This document shows, piece after piece, positions 24,223 to 37,421 of a stretch of DNA of 64,000 nucleotides; within the stretch, counting starts at the first letter, position 1; each line of letters starts with the position of its first letter. The stretch is from Talinum fruticosum (Eukaryota > Streptophyta > Magnoliopsida > Caryophyllales > Talinaceae). The stretch lies in the NCBI GenBank assembly GCA_021018815.1, contig JAITYX010000007.1, positions 9,042,501 through 9,106,500 on the forward strand. The letters run 5' to 3'. A model generated the notes under the pieces. That model saw only the letters and a list, made by a program, of their open reading frames with translations, was not told the origin of the DNA and did not search any database. The position numbers and the translations under genes were made by a program.

Positions 24223-27200
24223 ATGGCTGGGATTGTGAGTGAGGACTCTGCTGTTGGAAGGTCATTGGAAGGATTATCAAGTGGGCAACGTTGCCAGTCA
24301 AGTGATGCACTGGCAGAATGGCGGTCTTCCGAGCAGTTGGAAAACTGTACTCCCTCAACTTCACCGCCATACTGGGATACTGATGACAGCGATGACGACG
24401 GAGGTAATGATAAATGTGCCGGCATTAAACTGTATGGTCTTGTTTTCCACCATTTTTGCTAATGCAGTGGTAATTGTTGGGTTTATTAGAAGTGCTTATC
24501 CCAATTGATGTGACATCAATGTAGCCACAAAGGTATAAGAAGTTGAGGGTGAATTATTCATGTCATTCATGGTTCCAAGTGCTTTGGTGTTACGAGCCAT
24601 TCAAATAGTGATTGCTAGTTCTGGTGCCCGTGAAATTCTACGAAACATTTCGGCAAAAACCTGCTTGTCTGAGATATCGCTTCCCTTTGCTTTATGGCAC
24701 ACTCGTGCAAGCTTCTCTGTGTCTCTGTGTTTGTAGTGTCCTGTTTGATTGGGAACTCTCATGCTTGTGTTGAGATAGACCTAAACAGGAAGGAAACAAT
24801 CTTGTTGTCAGCTGTTAAGTGAGTAGGACAAAGGAACTTTGCGCGAGATTTCTTAGGTGAAGATGTGGCCAGTGCTTCCATTATCTGCAGGTCTGGATGG
24901 CTCTTTTTCCGCGTTGGGCCTCATAGTGCTGAGATAGTAAAGGATAAGCCTCGTCTAGTTAACTGCTAAAATAAAACTTATGTGCTAATATTTGATAACA
25001 ATTGACTGAGAACTGAATCAACGTTCAGGTTTTTTCTTGATTATCTGTGAATTTGATTTGCATCCTCATGAGTTGAAGCTGTTCTGTTACTCTTTCAATT
25101 TTTCTTACCTCCATTCCGTTGTAAGCCGATGTTCCATTTCTCATTTCTTTTGAGTATCCAACATATACAGTACCTTTATGAATGATTTGTATATATAATT
25201 CCAATAATGCTTACTTTATTCACTTCATGTATTGTCCTTTTCTTTTGTTATGCTCCCTTGGAAAGCAAATCTTGAAGATATGGAAGATTTCACCGTTTAG
25301 ACATTTGTGAGTTTGTGTGGAATGTCATTTTGGTTGGTCTGATAAGGAATGTGTGGAGTACTGATGGCTGGTTAAAATGTCTATATATTTTCGAGTGTTG
25401 ATTTAATGCCATGACTATTGTCATGATTATATTCTGGTGTACATTGTCGAGGCTCATCATAAAGTTTGACAATGCCGTGAGGTTAACTTTAATATTTCAC
25501 TAGATTGGCCTGGATTGTATAGAGCATATTCACTGTCTAAATGTATGAGCTGGGGATAAAATGGTAATAACTTCATTGATGAACTACTGCCAACAGTTCA
25601 AGTGACAATTTCAACAATAATTGTCAGAAGACTAAATCCACTGACAACTTGCGAAGGTTTGATTAAATATCAGTACTCACCTACAGAGGCCCCGGCTCAC
25701 TTGCATTTTGTGCTCTATTCAAATCACGTGTCATGGGGTCTTTGGCAGCTAGTTGACATGAGGATCAAATTTATATGGAAATGTGGGGTGGTGTGCTGCG
25801 TATGACCAGAAAGGAATAACATAATAACTGAGAGAATAAGCATGTGCTTAAATAGTAGATTCCTTTTCTCCTTTGGCAAGAGAGTTGGATCGAACTCATG
25901 GTTACATGGATGCTGAGATCAATTGGCTCTTGAACAACTGATTTATTCATGTTCTTTTGAAATGTGGTGGCTCACCCAAGAGATATGATTCATATGACAT
26001 TGTAAAGGGAAAAAAATAAAGTAATGTGCACATATTTCTTTCGATGTGTGTGACTTTACTTGATCTCCATCTGTTTTGTTAATATGTATTAAATGTTCTG
26101 TTTGGTGCTGGTTCCAAAATCATGTGCCATTAGTTGTTCAGAGGACTTGTAGCATGAACTTGCGTTGGTCCTCTATTCCTTTGATCCAGTAAGCTTGGAA
26201 GGGAAATACTATACCCAGAAATTGGTAAGGATTGTGGCAGTACATTGGCCAAACAAGCATTGAAAATATGAACTATATATGTTTGTTGTACTCTTGTCAA
26301 TTGTGCTCAGCTATTAGAAACATTAGCACATTTTTATGGATTGTCATGTCTGCAGAGGATGGTTCTGTTGTTATACCTTGCTGTTTATTGGGCGGAGAGC
26401 GATTTTGTGTCGAGCTTTTTCCATTCGGTCTTCTTCAATCTTCTTTTATGCATGTATTTGCTTCATAAGAGATCATGCTGAAATAGTGGTAATGCTGTCA
26501 CAGATTGCATCCTGCATTTAAGATATTAGCCTTTACTTCTGTGGATAAGAATGGGAAGAATCTTACCAGGAAAAGAATTAGAAAAATCATGCCTCAGTCT
26601 TTCTTTGCATTGCCAAATGACCGGAGTAATTTCCCTTCTTGGTTGAGACAGAATCCAAATGAGGGAGTTTGTTGTGTGGGTGTGTATGGAAACAAACAGG
26701 AGTACAGTCACCAGTTCATTCTGATCTGTACAGTTCGTATGTGATCTCTGTCATGCTATTCATCCCTAATTCACTGTATGAAATAAGGCAAGAGAAGAAG
26801 GGGAACGAGGTTGCATTACTATTTGCTCTTCTTTGATAAAGTGTTATTTTAATAATCTCATCCAAGTTTGTTTTCGACTGTCTTTTAGGGCCCAAGCCTC
26901 CACAGCTGTATGGGAAGTATACATGGAGGATTGAAAATTTTTCACAAATCAACAAGAGAGAGCTTCGCAGTAATGCTTTTGAGGTTGGCGGCTTCAAATG
27001 GTTAGTTTTTTAACTTTCGTGATCGTTCTTTCAAGTGTTCTCTGCATTTTTTTCCCTGTTTACATCTTCACTTTGACTTTGTTTACAAATGTATTGAGCA
27101 CGTCAAGTGGCTATTCATGTCGTTTTCTCTGCGGGATTCATTTGCAATGTTGCTCACACTTATGTGCTTCTTAAGATGATGCTTTAGTGCCTACTGTTTG

Positions 27201-30200
27201 CCTATCTACTTGTACTTCGAAGGTTACAAATTTTAATGCAGTTCCATGTGATACAGAAACTAAACTCACTATGTCTCTTTGTTCAAGGCTATTGTATCTA
27301 CGAAATCCATCCATTGTTTTCTTATTTAACACTCAACTGCATTATGTCATACACGCTTTTTATGAGTATTGGATATGCATCCTATATAATTGGCTTATTA
27401 TCTTCAATCAGCTACAGTTCTGAAATAATTTACATTTCTTTGACATCGTATTAAGCAAGCATTTGTGTCAGGCTTTACTGAAGGAGTGAATATAGCCTTT
27501 TCTGTAGATTTGACATTGTTTTCATAATTTCTGTGAAATGTGGAGTTGTTAATCTCAGAATGTTTCTTTTTCTTCTAAATGTAATCTCGCTGCTGTTTTG
27601 ACAGGTATATTTTGATCTATCCCCAGGGCTGTGATGTGTGTAATCATCTGTCACTGTTTCTGTGTGTTGCTAACCATGATAAACTCCTTCCAGGTTTGGC
27701 TAAATTCACTTGCTTGACAATCTTCATCGTGTTTTCTTCCGTTTCCCTAACTTGCTTAGATTTATTTTCTCATTTTTCTGCTCTCCGTTTTTGTGCTGCA
27801 GGATGGAGTCACTTTGCTCAATTCACTATAGCTGTTGTGAATAAAGATCCAAAGAAATCGAAGTATTCCGGTTAGTGAGCTTTTGCAATTAAGTTAATGG
27901 CCAGCATTCTATGTGTATGGTTTCTATGGTCTTAAAATGAAATGCGTAAAAAATGCAGATACACTACATCGATTCTGGAAGAAGGAGCATGATTGGGGTT
28001 GGAAAAAATTTATGGAGCTATCGAAAGTGTCTGATGGCTTTGTAGATGCGGACACTCTTATCATAAAAGCTCAGGTGCAAGTGATAAGGTGATATACGTT
28101 TCTCTGTCTTTTTCCTCGAGTCTTACGGTATACCCCCCTATGGTATGGTGAGATAGAATGATTTCTGTATGAATGCTAAGACTTCTTCTAGACAGCTTAA
28201 AAAGACTTTTATCCTGGATGAAAAGATGGGAGCTGAAGTAGTTGACCATCAGCTAATGAGACTTGTTTGATAACTGTAATTTAACCAAGAGATAATGCTT
28301 CGATGTAAATGGTCAGCCTCTATTTTAAAATGATCTAGTGGCTCATGACTCATTTTTATTTGTTTTTGGCTAGCCAAGGTTGCAGTTTAGATTGCATGTG
28401 ATTGGCAATTTACCAGCTTCAATTTTTGTGGTGCTGTGGACCCTTGTGCTTTTCAGTTGATCTTCTCCCCCTCCCCAATTCTTTTTTGGTTTTTTGTTTT
28501 GTTTTGGGGGAGGGGAGGACTCATACTTAAAATACTTCATCCTTTCTGTTCTGCTTAGTAGTCAAAACATTGTTGGGTTTTCCTTTTTTTTTTTTACTTT
28601 CCTCATAATATTCAATGTTTTGGTGTTTCCCGTTGTCATTATATTATGAAGGGTGGGGACCTTTGTAGATAAATTGCCAGGATGTCCCATTTCGCATGAA
28701 TTTTTCGTTTGGTGCTGGAATGGAAATCATGCACTGTTCTTTTAATGTTATTTCAGAGCACTTCTTTTTCTCAAATAAGTGCCTAAAGTTCTTTGCTGGT
28801 TGTTCTTTTGATGAATCATCCATGCAGCATTCGTCATAATAATTAAGCAGGTAAATTTTGCCCCATCTAACAAGTTCACTTTTTTCATGTTGTTATTATT
28901 GTGCCTGTTGCTTGTAGGGAGAAATCAGACCGTCCATTTCGTTGTCTTGACTGTCAGTATAGAAGAGAGCTTGTTCGAGTTTACTTAACCAATGTGGAGC
29001 AGATCTGCCGGCGTTTTGTTGAGGAGAGAAGAGGAAAGCTAGGAAAGCTTATAGAGGACAAAGCTAGGTGGTCAAGGTAGGAATTTAGTTTTGCTATATT
29101 TACTCTGTTCTGATCTCATTTGATGCCAATATACATCTTTAATGATTTGCTCACGGTGTGTACTGCATGCTGTGTGAACATAGTATACTTCATTTTCTTA
29201 TGATTTCTAATAATGCATGAGTGTCATGCTGTGTGAACTTCGTGAATAGAGTGCTTAATGCATGTTTCCTGCTCTTTTTTTCTTTTATGGTTCTGTCCAC
29301 ATCTGATTTCTTGTCTTATGTTCAATTAATTTTGCATGGCCCTCCTTTCAGTTCCTTCCCATGTTTCTTTACTCTTCCATTAACAGGTAACCCATCACAT
29401 TATTATAATGTTTACTGCCACCAATGTTGCTAATTGCATCTGGCAGACCTATAATTGATATTCTTGCTACAGTATCAGTTTCCTATTATGTTTTACTTCT
29501 TTCTATATCAGTATCTTGATAATTGTTTTAATGTCTTTTCTTGCAGCTTTTGTGCATTTTGGCTTGGAATGGATCAAAATGCCAGGCGTCGGATGTCAAG
29601 GGAGAAGAAGGACATGATATTGAAAGTAGTTGTGAAACATTTTTTCATAGAGAAGGAAGTCACATCTACTCTAGTGATGGACTCTTTGTACAGTGGGCTT
29701 AAGGCACTTGAGGGTCAAAGCAAAGGCAAGAAAGGGAAGGGAAAACTACTAGAGGGTGAAGAGATACCTGCCCCAATTGTTCGGGTGGAGAAGGATATGT
29801 TTGTTTTGGTAGATGATGTCTTATTACTACTTGAGAGGGCTGCCATGGAACCACTGCCTCCGAAGGATGAGAAGGGTCCCCAGAATCGCACAAAGGTGAG
29901 AAGAAAATCTCTTCTGTGATTTGGCTTCTCATAGCGATTTACTTCCTATTTAGTATAATGATATCATAGGTAGAACCCTTGAGAGAAGGGCTACCTAAAC
30001 TGTATTACTTACCTTTCATTAAAAAAATAAATATTTGATGCGCTTTGCTTTGAGGCTTTAAACTAAGATCTCTTTGCTAATTGTGTACTGCATGTGCCTA
30101 ACTTCGACAAATTGGTGTTGATTCCTTATTATTGTGGTAGAAAGGCTATGTAACTATCGTATAGACTGGTGGAAGGTTATGCCCTGCTAATATCGATTTT

Positions 30201-33200
30201 CAGCAATTCAAAATGCTATTCCTAAGCACACATTTTTGGAGTTATCTACAGTTGATGATGTTGACTGACAAATGCCCTTTACAGAGCGAGACTTGTAGTT
30301 TGGTTTCTTCTGAGGATAATGACTTTATGTGTAGATTTTTCGGCTTACTGTGGGATTGAGCTCTTCTGACTGCCCCATTTTAATTAGCAGGCATATTCGC
30401 CTTCCCTATATATCCTCATGTTTTCATTTCTTTGGTGATCTTGCGATGTTATACTGTTCGGATGATGTTTTTGTTGTGTTGAGAGCATAAGTGTGCATAC
30501 TCGCCATCATTTGGGATGTATGCTGCTAATGCTGTTGGGAATTTCTCTTTAACTTCACTTGGGTGCAAGATTGCCAGAACCCGACTGGACTGGCTACTTT
30601 GTGTGGCCTAACTGAACCAGACAACTTTCCACCGTTGCTGGTTAATGAATTAGTTTGCAGACAACTGGTAAACTGCCTGGTTGAGCCTGAAATTCTTGAC
30701 CTTTTGACCTGCCCTGTGCGAATATCAATTCTAAATTTGCATGAAGTCTCAACTGAACATGAGACCTTTAGGTGCTTATCCTTCGGCCCAATCTAACTGA
30801 GTTGTTGGCACAATGATGATGGTAATATGGTATTAGTTTTTAGTATCATTTAGTATCTGTTTCGATCATAGTAGGATTTGAATCTCATATGTCCTTGATG
30901 GAAGGTAGACCATATCCCACATGGCTATGCTGTTGATGTTTTTTGGAAGTCTTACACAACTCTCTATTGATTAGTTTGGAGATAACTTGATGCATCTGAT
31001 ACTTTGTGTAGGATGGGGGAAGTGGAGACGACTCCAATAAGGATTCTATTGAGCGTGACGAGAGGCGCTTGACAGAACTAGGTCGTAGGACGGTGGAAAT
31101 TTTCGTGCTTGCTCATATATTCAGGTAAATGATTTGTTTTCAGTATGTTCCTTAGTTGGAGGAATATCATACTCTTTGCATGGACATTCCTGAAACCTTC
31201 TTGCTTTCTCAGCAACAAAATTGAAGCAGCCTACCAAGAGGCCGTTGCCTTGAAGAGGCAAGAGGAACTCATCCGTGAGGAGGAAGCTGCTTGGCAGGCT
31301 GAGAGTGAGCAGAAAGCAAAGAGAGGTGCTGAAAAGGACAAGAAATCAAAGAAAAAGCAGGTTCATTTATATTTAATTAAATGTAATGAGACATTAGTAG
31401 TACTCATTGCACTCCACGTATTTAGCCACTAAAGTTTGTGGAATTGGTCGGCAGACCATATTTGCTGTTGATCTCTTGAACCTGGAATGAGTCTTCGCGG
31501 CCTCGGGAAATAAAAAACATCATGAAGAAATAATGATTAATGATTTCATCTTGTTTGTACAAGCGCACAAAAATCCTTGAGAAAATATGTGGAGAAATTG
31601 TCATCTGTTTGTCTGATGGGCATTTTTGAGCGCAGCTTGTAGTGGGTGGGCTGGGTTTCCCGTGTGGGGGGGTGTTCATGTTTTCTCTGGCCTCCGGTGC
31701 TATGCATTTGGGAACACAGAGTTTTGCCTGACTGTGAACTTCTGTGTTGATTCTTCTCCTGTGTTGACTAATCTCATTGTTTGGCAAACAAACCTTGGTG
31801 CGTGCATGTAGCTGCCATATCTCTGATTCAATAATGATGCTAAGTGGATGTTATTTTAAAATGAAAGCTGATTTTTTCCCCTTAAATTTTATTTTATGAA
31901 AGAGTAAGCAAAAGCGGAACAATCGTAAGGGAAAAGACAAAGCGAAGGATGACAAGCCTCTTGTCTCAGGACGAGACAAGCAGCTGCGTGAAAATCCCAC
32001 CGTCGGAGGGAAGGACCTGGTTGAGGCTCAAACCATGCCTGAAAAGGATGATGGACTTGAAGACATATCTGATGTGTCTGATTCTGTGGAGTGTAACATT
32101 GATGTGCTACAACCTGATTCAGAAGATAGAGATACAAGTCCCGTTAACTGGGACACAGACACATCAGAGATTCAACCTTCTATGGAGGCTGGTGCTAGTG
32201 AAACGAGCAGTATATCAACTGTGCAAAACGGGGTGGATAAGAGGAGTTCATCTCTAATGGATGATAGCTCTTCAACATGTTCTACAGATTCTGCTCCCTC
32301 AGTGGTGTTGAATGGGTCATACAGAGCTAATTCCTCGGCTAATTATAAATGTCAAAAGTCACCTATAAGGTAATTGTTGAACCACTCCTCTCCTTAGATC
32401 AAAGAATACCCAAATTTTACCAATAAGTTGCTGTTTTCAGAGGGAAGAATCAGCGAGGCAAGTCATCAGAGGGATATAACGGAGCAACTGAGGTGGATAG
32501 TCGGCCATCTGAAGCTGCTGATACTTCTTTTCGAAATGATGCTTCTTCTAGTCGCAAAGCAGTTGAAAACAACTCTGAGGGTGTTCTCACTTCCTTGCAG
32601 GATAGGACCAAGTGGCCTGAACTGAATGCAGTTAAGAAAGTCAGTATATTGTGACTATCCTTTTATATAGTCTTTTGTTGTCTGCTTTACTTTGAGAGGT
32701 CTTCCATGCATTTGACTGTAAGATGCTGCTCTCTCCCCCCCAAAAAAAAAAAAAAAAAAGGAAGACATGGAGAGCAGCTTTGGGAGATTACATAGTGTTT
32801 ATTTCATTTGTATAGTGTTGAGATATATACTTGTAGAAGGTGTGACCTGAGTTGTCTTGCATGCCCCACCTCTCCCAAGTCACATGGTGATGCTCTTACT
32901 TTTGTGCCTCAGTGATTACATCATGTACCATATTTTCTTGATTTGTACATCAAATATTTTAATTTTTATTGACCATTCGTTTATGCCCACTCTTGGTTTT
33001 TTAATACTTCTGTACTTGTGATTTGCAGGAAGATGAGGCTAAGAAGGCAAGCAATAAGGACCCTGTTGATGTGGGTCCATCAAAGAGAAAATGGCTCTAA
33101 CACCACGCTTGGTTAAGAGCCCTCCCAAAAATGCAACTTCTGCTCCAGTTCAGCACAAGTCCGACTTGAAAGGTAATGTAAATGCGGACATAGTTCCTGT

Positions 33201-34353
33201 AAAGAAAACATTCTCAAATGGGCAACAACAAACCGATAGGATGACTACATTAGCAAATGCTTCCCAACCAGCGATTGCTTCAAGACCCGATTCTACAAAA
33301 GCTTCTGTTCCAAAGCTGGCTGAGAAAGTTACAGGGCAACAAGTGGCTGGATTGTCAAGGCCATCAAGTGCACCTCTTATTCCTGGTACTCTGCCACCAG
33401 CTTCCCCACTTGTTTCCATGGTACAATCAGCAGCCTCAACTGCACCTCTATTGTCCCGTTCAATTAGTGCAGCTGGGCGGTTGGGTCCCGACCCCTCCCT
33501 TGGTGCTCAGACCTACATCCCTCAGTCTTATAGGAATGCTATAATTGGAAACTCGCTGAGTGTAAGCTCAGCTGGTTTCACACATCCTCCTCAGCCAGCA
33601 ATTTCGGTGGTGAATACATCAACAGCGTTCTCTCAACCTCCAGGTTTGGTGCCCAGCTCAGTATTTCTTCCTCAAACACCTCAAGAGGAGGTACTAGGTG
33701 CCCAGCCATGGATGAAGAGCCCTCAGAGGGATATTAGTAGAAGTTCAATGTTCGAATCTCCGTCCATGATTACTGACATCCCAAACTTTGACCTCTATCG
33801 GCCCATGAACAGTGGGCCCCATGAGCTCTTCCCTTCAGATCTGTCAGCAGGCCCTTCTGGTCGTCAAGTTCAAGGTGCTTTGGCCGATGAGTTCCCACAC
33901 CTCGACATCATCAATGATCTGCTTGATGATGAACAGAGCATGGGGAGGGTGACCCATGGGAGCACAATCTTCCAGGGTCTCGGCAATGGTCCTGCCCTCT
34001 TTAATCGGCAGTTCACCTACCCAACTGATATGAGCCTATCAACTGAAACTTGTCGGCTTGATAGATCCAGGAGCTATCACGAGAATGGCTTCCAGCAGGA
34101 TTATGGGTCTGGCAGTCAACAATACAATTCAGTAAGAGAGTTCATTCCTCAAGGCAATTCTATGCCTTACATGAATGGTCAGATTGATAGTCTAGTCCCA
34201 AACCAGTGGCAATTGTTGGGTCCTGATCTTTCGATGCTGGGCATGAGAACTTCGGGGATGGATGGATACCCATATAATGTCTCTGATTATGCGAACATGG
34301 CATGTGGTGTGAACGATTATGGAATGTTCAGGCCTTCTTCAAATGGGCATTGA
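24223..34353 (+). CDS. TRAF1A-like: MATH-domain TRAF1-like protein (MUSE13/MUSE14 type), twelve exons
   Basis: Homologue of Arabidopsis TRAF1a/TRAF1b, which help SCF-CPR1 control NLR turnover and take part in autophagy regulation (family knowledge). Coding exons: 24223-24403, 26889-27000, 27605-27693, 27802-27870, 27959-28088, 28918-29076, 29547-29895, 31012-31124, 31213-31360, 31903-32369, 32441-32639, 33029-34353; phases agree at every junction. Exons 2-5 encode the MATH domain (YGKYTWRIENFSQIN, YILIYPQGCDVCNHLSLFLC, HDWGWKKFMELS). Then come a helical region, a charged KRQEELIREEEAAW coiled coil, a Lys-rich segment and a Ser/Pro-rich tail ending PSSNGH. Length about 1113 residues, near the family's usual 1050-1080. 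One base is missing in the A run at 33088-33091 in the last exon. A 5' UTR intron from about 23583 is likely. Confidence 0.9.
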
Positions 34354-34640
34354 GAGTCCACTGGCTAAGATTAGCAATAATGTATTTGCAGGGAATTTGT
34401 TGTTTTAGAATTGGGAGGTTGTAATCCTTTTTCTCTTTTTTGTTATGAGAAAGAAAAACATTCTGTAAAGAGAGTGATGCTTTTGCTTATTTGCCTTCGG
34501 TTTTTAGTTGATACATATGAGGCTGCTTCTTTTCTTTTTATGTTTCTGTTCGTTTGTTTTATCTCGGAACTGCCAACCACAATCTACAAGCTTTTTGGTC
34601 ATTGCTTTTAAATCCAAGTCCACCGAAGCATTCAACTTCT
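34354..34640 (+). other. Probable 3' UTR of the TRAF1-like gene
   Basis: T-rich sequence after the stop with several AATAA-like signals, such as AGCAATAATG near 34374. No other feature is visible. Confidence 0.5.
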
Positions 34641-34688
34641 TTCTTCTTTAGTGTCGCAAGCATATTTGCAATGCAGAACCGAGAACTG

Positions 34689-34690
<2 letters not shown>

Positions 34691-34777
<87 letters not shown>
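34691..34777. repeat. Compound (AT)n(GT)n microsatellite
   Basis: About 27 AT units pass directly into about 16 TG units. Such compound arrays are usually polymorphic. Confidence 0.95.
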
Positions 34778-34778
<1 letters not shown>

Positions 34779-35681
34779 ATACTGTCTCGTTTTTATGAGT
34801 AATATGAAAGACTATACAACAACAATAATAATCCCTAATGTGAGTTTCGCTTATGCGAGGGTTAGGGAGATTCATATCAATCTTGGAGCAGAGATTGGTT
34901 CTAAGAGGAATAAAGTTTTGGTACATAAACTGTGAAGACTAAGCATAAATTTTTAAGACTGTTGTGATAAAAAATTGAACTCATGAGCAAAGCTATCTAT
35001 CACTGATTACTACATGCCATGTCTATGATCACCTCTCGTGTATCTGAGCTAATCTTCCATGGCAAGCTAACTTGAACACTTTATCTCTCTCTCTCTTACC
35101 GATTGACTTTATTTACGATCTTGTTTTTTAGAAGTTCAGATTGGATAGGTACAGGGATTCAATTTAGAGAATTTTAACAGTATACTTTCATATGAATACA
35201 AGATGATAGTTCCCTTGTCATTGTAGCATATATACCTTGTATCAAACATCCTGGCAGAGCTATAGCAATTTTCACTTAACTGATGCCACCACAACATTAT
35301 CACTATATAAGTTAGTTCCCTTACATATTCATCCACCTTCTAACTTGTTGCTTCTAGGTTGGTTGTTCAACAGAAAAGTAGTTTCCTGGAGACAACCTCT
35401 CTCCACTCATAGGGTTAAGGTTGATAAATTTGTCCATACCCTCCTTAATTTTGCAGGATCCAAACTACCCTTCTTAATTTGTGTAGCACATATTAATCAA
35501 GTTTCTTGATTTAGTTGAGTGCATTCCTCTATCCATAGAAATCGATAAAAAGTAACTCTTTAGTTTTAAAGATTTGTTTCTTCTGAGCCATTTTTACTAC
35601 TAAAGAAATTATTGGCTTTTCATCACCGGAGATTTGATGAGGATACAGGCAGGCATATGTAGTCCGAAAGCCTTCAAATTT

Positions 35682-35733
35682 GTCCCACATCGTCCTTTGA
35701 GCGGAAAAGATTGAATACATGAGTTATAAAAAT
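35682..35733 (+). promoter_or_regulatory. U1 snRNA promoter: USE and TATA box
   Basis: GTCCCACATCG at 35682-35692 matches the plant upstream sequence element exactly. TTATAAAAAT follows at 35724-35733. The 31-base gap is the spacing of plant RNA polymerase II snRNA genes; polymerase III types are about one helical turn closer. Confidence 0.93.
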
Positions 35734-35755
35734 ACGCTGAGACCACCTGGACAAC

Positions 35756-35917
35756 ATACTTACCTGGACGGGGTCAATGGGCGATCATGAAGGCCCATGG
35801 CCTAGGTCGGTGGCTTCCATTGCACTACGGAGGTGCACCAGCCTAAGATCTCCCCAACGTGGGAGAGTCTACGTCATAATTTGTGGCAGTGGGGGCCTGC
35901 GTTCGCGCGGCCCCTAT
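35756..35917 (+). ncRNA. U1: U1 spliceosomal snRNA
   Basis: The 5' end ATACTTACCTG is the invariant segment that pairs with 5' splice sites. Stem-loop I carries the GATCATGAA loop bound by U1-70K. Stem-loop II carries ATTGCAC, the U1A-binding loop. The Sm site ATAATTTGTGG is at 35876-35886. The 3' stem-loop (GGGGGCC...GGCCCC with a GTTCGCG apex) closes the RNA. About 162 nt, the normal plant length. With promoter and 3' box intact it looks like a functional gene rather than a retropseudogene; there is no poly-A tail. The exact 3' end is uncertain by a few bases. Confidence 0.95.
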
Positions 35918-35936
35918 CCAATTGCAGTGGAAGTTT

Positions 35937-35949
35937 CATTTGAGTAAAA
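35937..35949 (+). terminator. snRNA 3' box downstream of U1
   Basis: CATTTGAGTAAAA fits the plant snRNA 3'-end signal CA(N)3-10AGTNNAA and lies about 20 bases after the RNA. Confidence 0.8.
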
Positions 35950-36154
35950 AGTTAGTTGTATCACACCTATATTATAAGAGATCCATCTGAAATTCGATGC
36001 TTCGAAGGTGAATTGTGTGCGAAGAAAGTTGCTCAAATATATATTTTCCAAACATATAATCTGTCCTGTTGTGGTTTTCATGTAAAAAAACTGTGGTCTT
36101 TATACGTTATTAGTTTTCCGGTTTGAGATTTCATTTAAAGTAGGATGTTTAACA

Positions 36155-36212
36155 GTGATCTATTCCTAGCCTCGTAATCCTTTAAATGTTCAGATGATTA
36201 GAATGTAATTAG
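36155..36212. repeat. Dispersed direct repeat, copy 1
   Basis: ATCTATTCCTAGCCTC.TAATCCTTTAAATG.TCA.ATGATT.GAATGTAATTA recurs with few changes at 39506-39563, same orientation, about 3.35 kb away. The pair brackets most of the spacer between the U1 and U5 genes. Confidence 0.85.
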
Positions 36213-36374
36213 TTTTCATTTAAAACTAAGGCATTTAACCGTTATTTGCTCTCCAGTTTTAGTTTTCACTAGTTGGAGTTTCGCACGTCAATCTATTTTG
36301 TTGTATAACGATTAACAAATATTTAGTCACTTTATTTTGTGAAATAACATATGAAGTTAACAAAAAGTTGGTAA

Positions 36375-36517
36375 TGTTGTTTAATGTATGAGAAACTATT
36401 ACATATAAAGAAGGATATTGTTAAAGATAGTAAATTAAAATAACTGAGAAATTTTTTACCATTATGGTAAAGTTGTTTAATGTATGCGAAACTATTACAT
36501 ATAAAGATGGATATTGT
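36375..36517. repeat. Direct duplication with 96-bp period
   Basis: GTTGTTTAATGTATG.GAAACTATTACATATAAAGA.GGATATTG occurs at about 36375-36420 and again at 36471-36517. It is noncoding. Confidence 0.85.
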
Positions 36518-37329
36518 AATTTTTGACCATAGGAGAAGAAATGTATAGACGTTTCATTATTCTCCTTTGAAAGATTGAAATTCTAGACAATTCTTTTTAT
36601 CTATGTCTATTAGGATTGTAAAGACCCACAAATGATGATTTACTCATGACATATTGAATGTTTACATATAGTATAAGATATAATAAGCTCTCCTAAAATC
36701 TTGCCCAACAGAATATAAGTCCCATCATATAGTAATCACATTTACTAATATCAGTCTTGTACTGTGAGCAAACTTTGCATTCTCCATATTTTTTTAAAAT
36801 ATTGAGAAAAAGAATGACAAGCATATGTGACTCATCAATATGTATTAACAATTTAAAGACATGCATTTGTGAAACAATTGATTCCCAAGTAAGTTGGAGG
36901 TTATTCCATATCATCCATGGCATACAATATTGTGCCTAATTGTTACTTACTAGGAAACAATGTGCTCTCTAAGGTTACCTGAATCAGTCAAAACTAAAAC
37001 ATATTATATAACAAAAAGTAGATACTATGTGAACTATTGTGAAATCGTTACAGTGATAAAGTTTCAAACATTGGAACATGAGATCAGTGACATGACATCA
37101 AATAGTTGGAAGAAAATCTCATGAAATAGGAAAGTGATTGCCAAAAATTAAAAGCTAGAAATCCAATGAAGAGAGAACAATAAAACTGGAGAATGGAATT
37201 GATGAGATTACCTCTGAACAAATACTTATTACACATTATGATGTGGATATAATAGACCCCTTCTTCTTCCTATTGCTAATATATGATCCTTATCATCATC
37301 TTTGTTAACATCCCTATTAAGGGGTGAAA

Positions 37330-37421
37330 CTAAATAATTTAAAATTGAATCATTTATATTTATATCCTAAAATATGTTATTGAACCTAAATAATTTAAAA
37401 TTGAATCATTTATATTTATAT
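37330..37421. repeat. Direct duplication with 55-bp period
   Basis: CTAAATAATTTAAAATTGAATCATTTATATTTATAT is present twice, at about 37330-37366 and 37385-37421, with identical sequence over the core. The identity suggests a recent event. Confidence 0.9.

Noticed and set aside
33150..33419. Minus-strand open frame inside the last TRAF1-like exon
   Set aside because: Antisense shadow of a conserved exon; no motif of its own.
34554..34935. Open frames of alternating Tyr-Ile and Val-Cys or Thr-His
   Set aside because: Translations of the AT/GT microsatellite, not genes.
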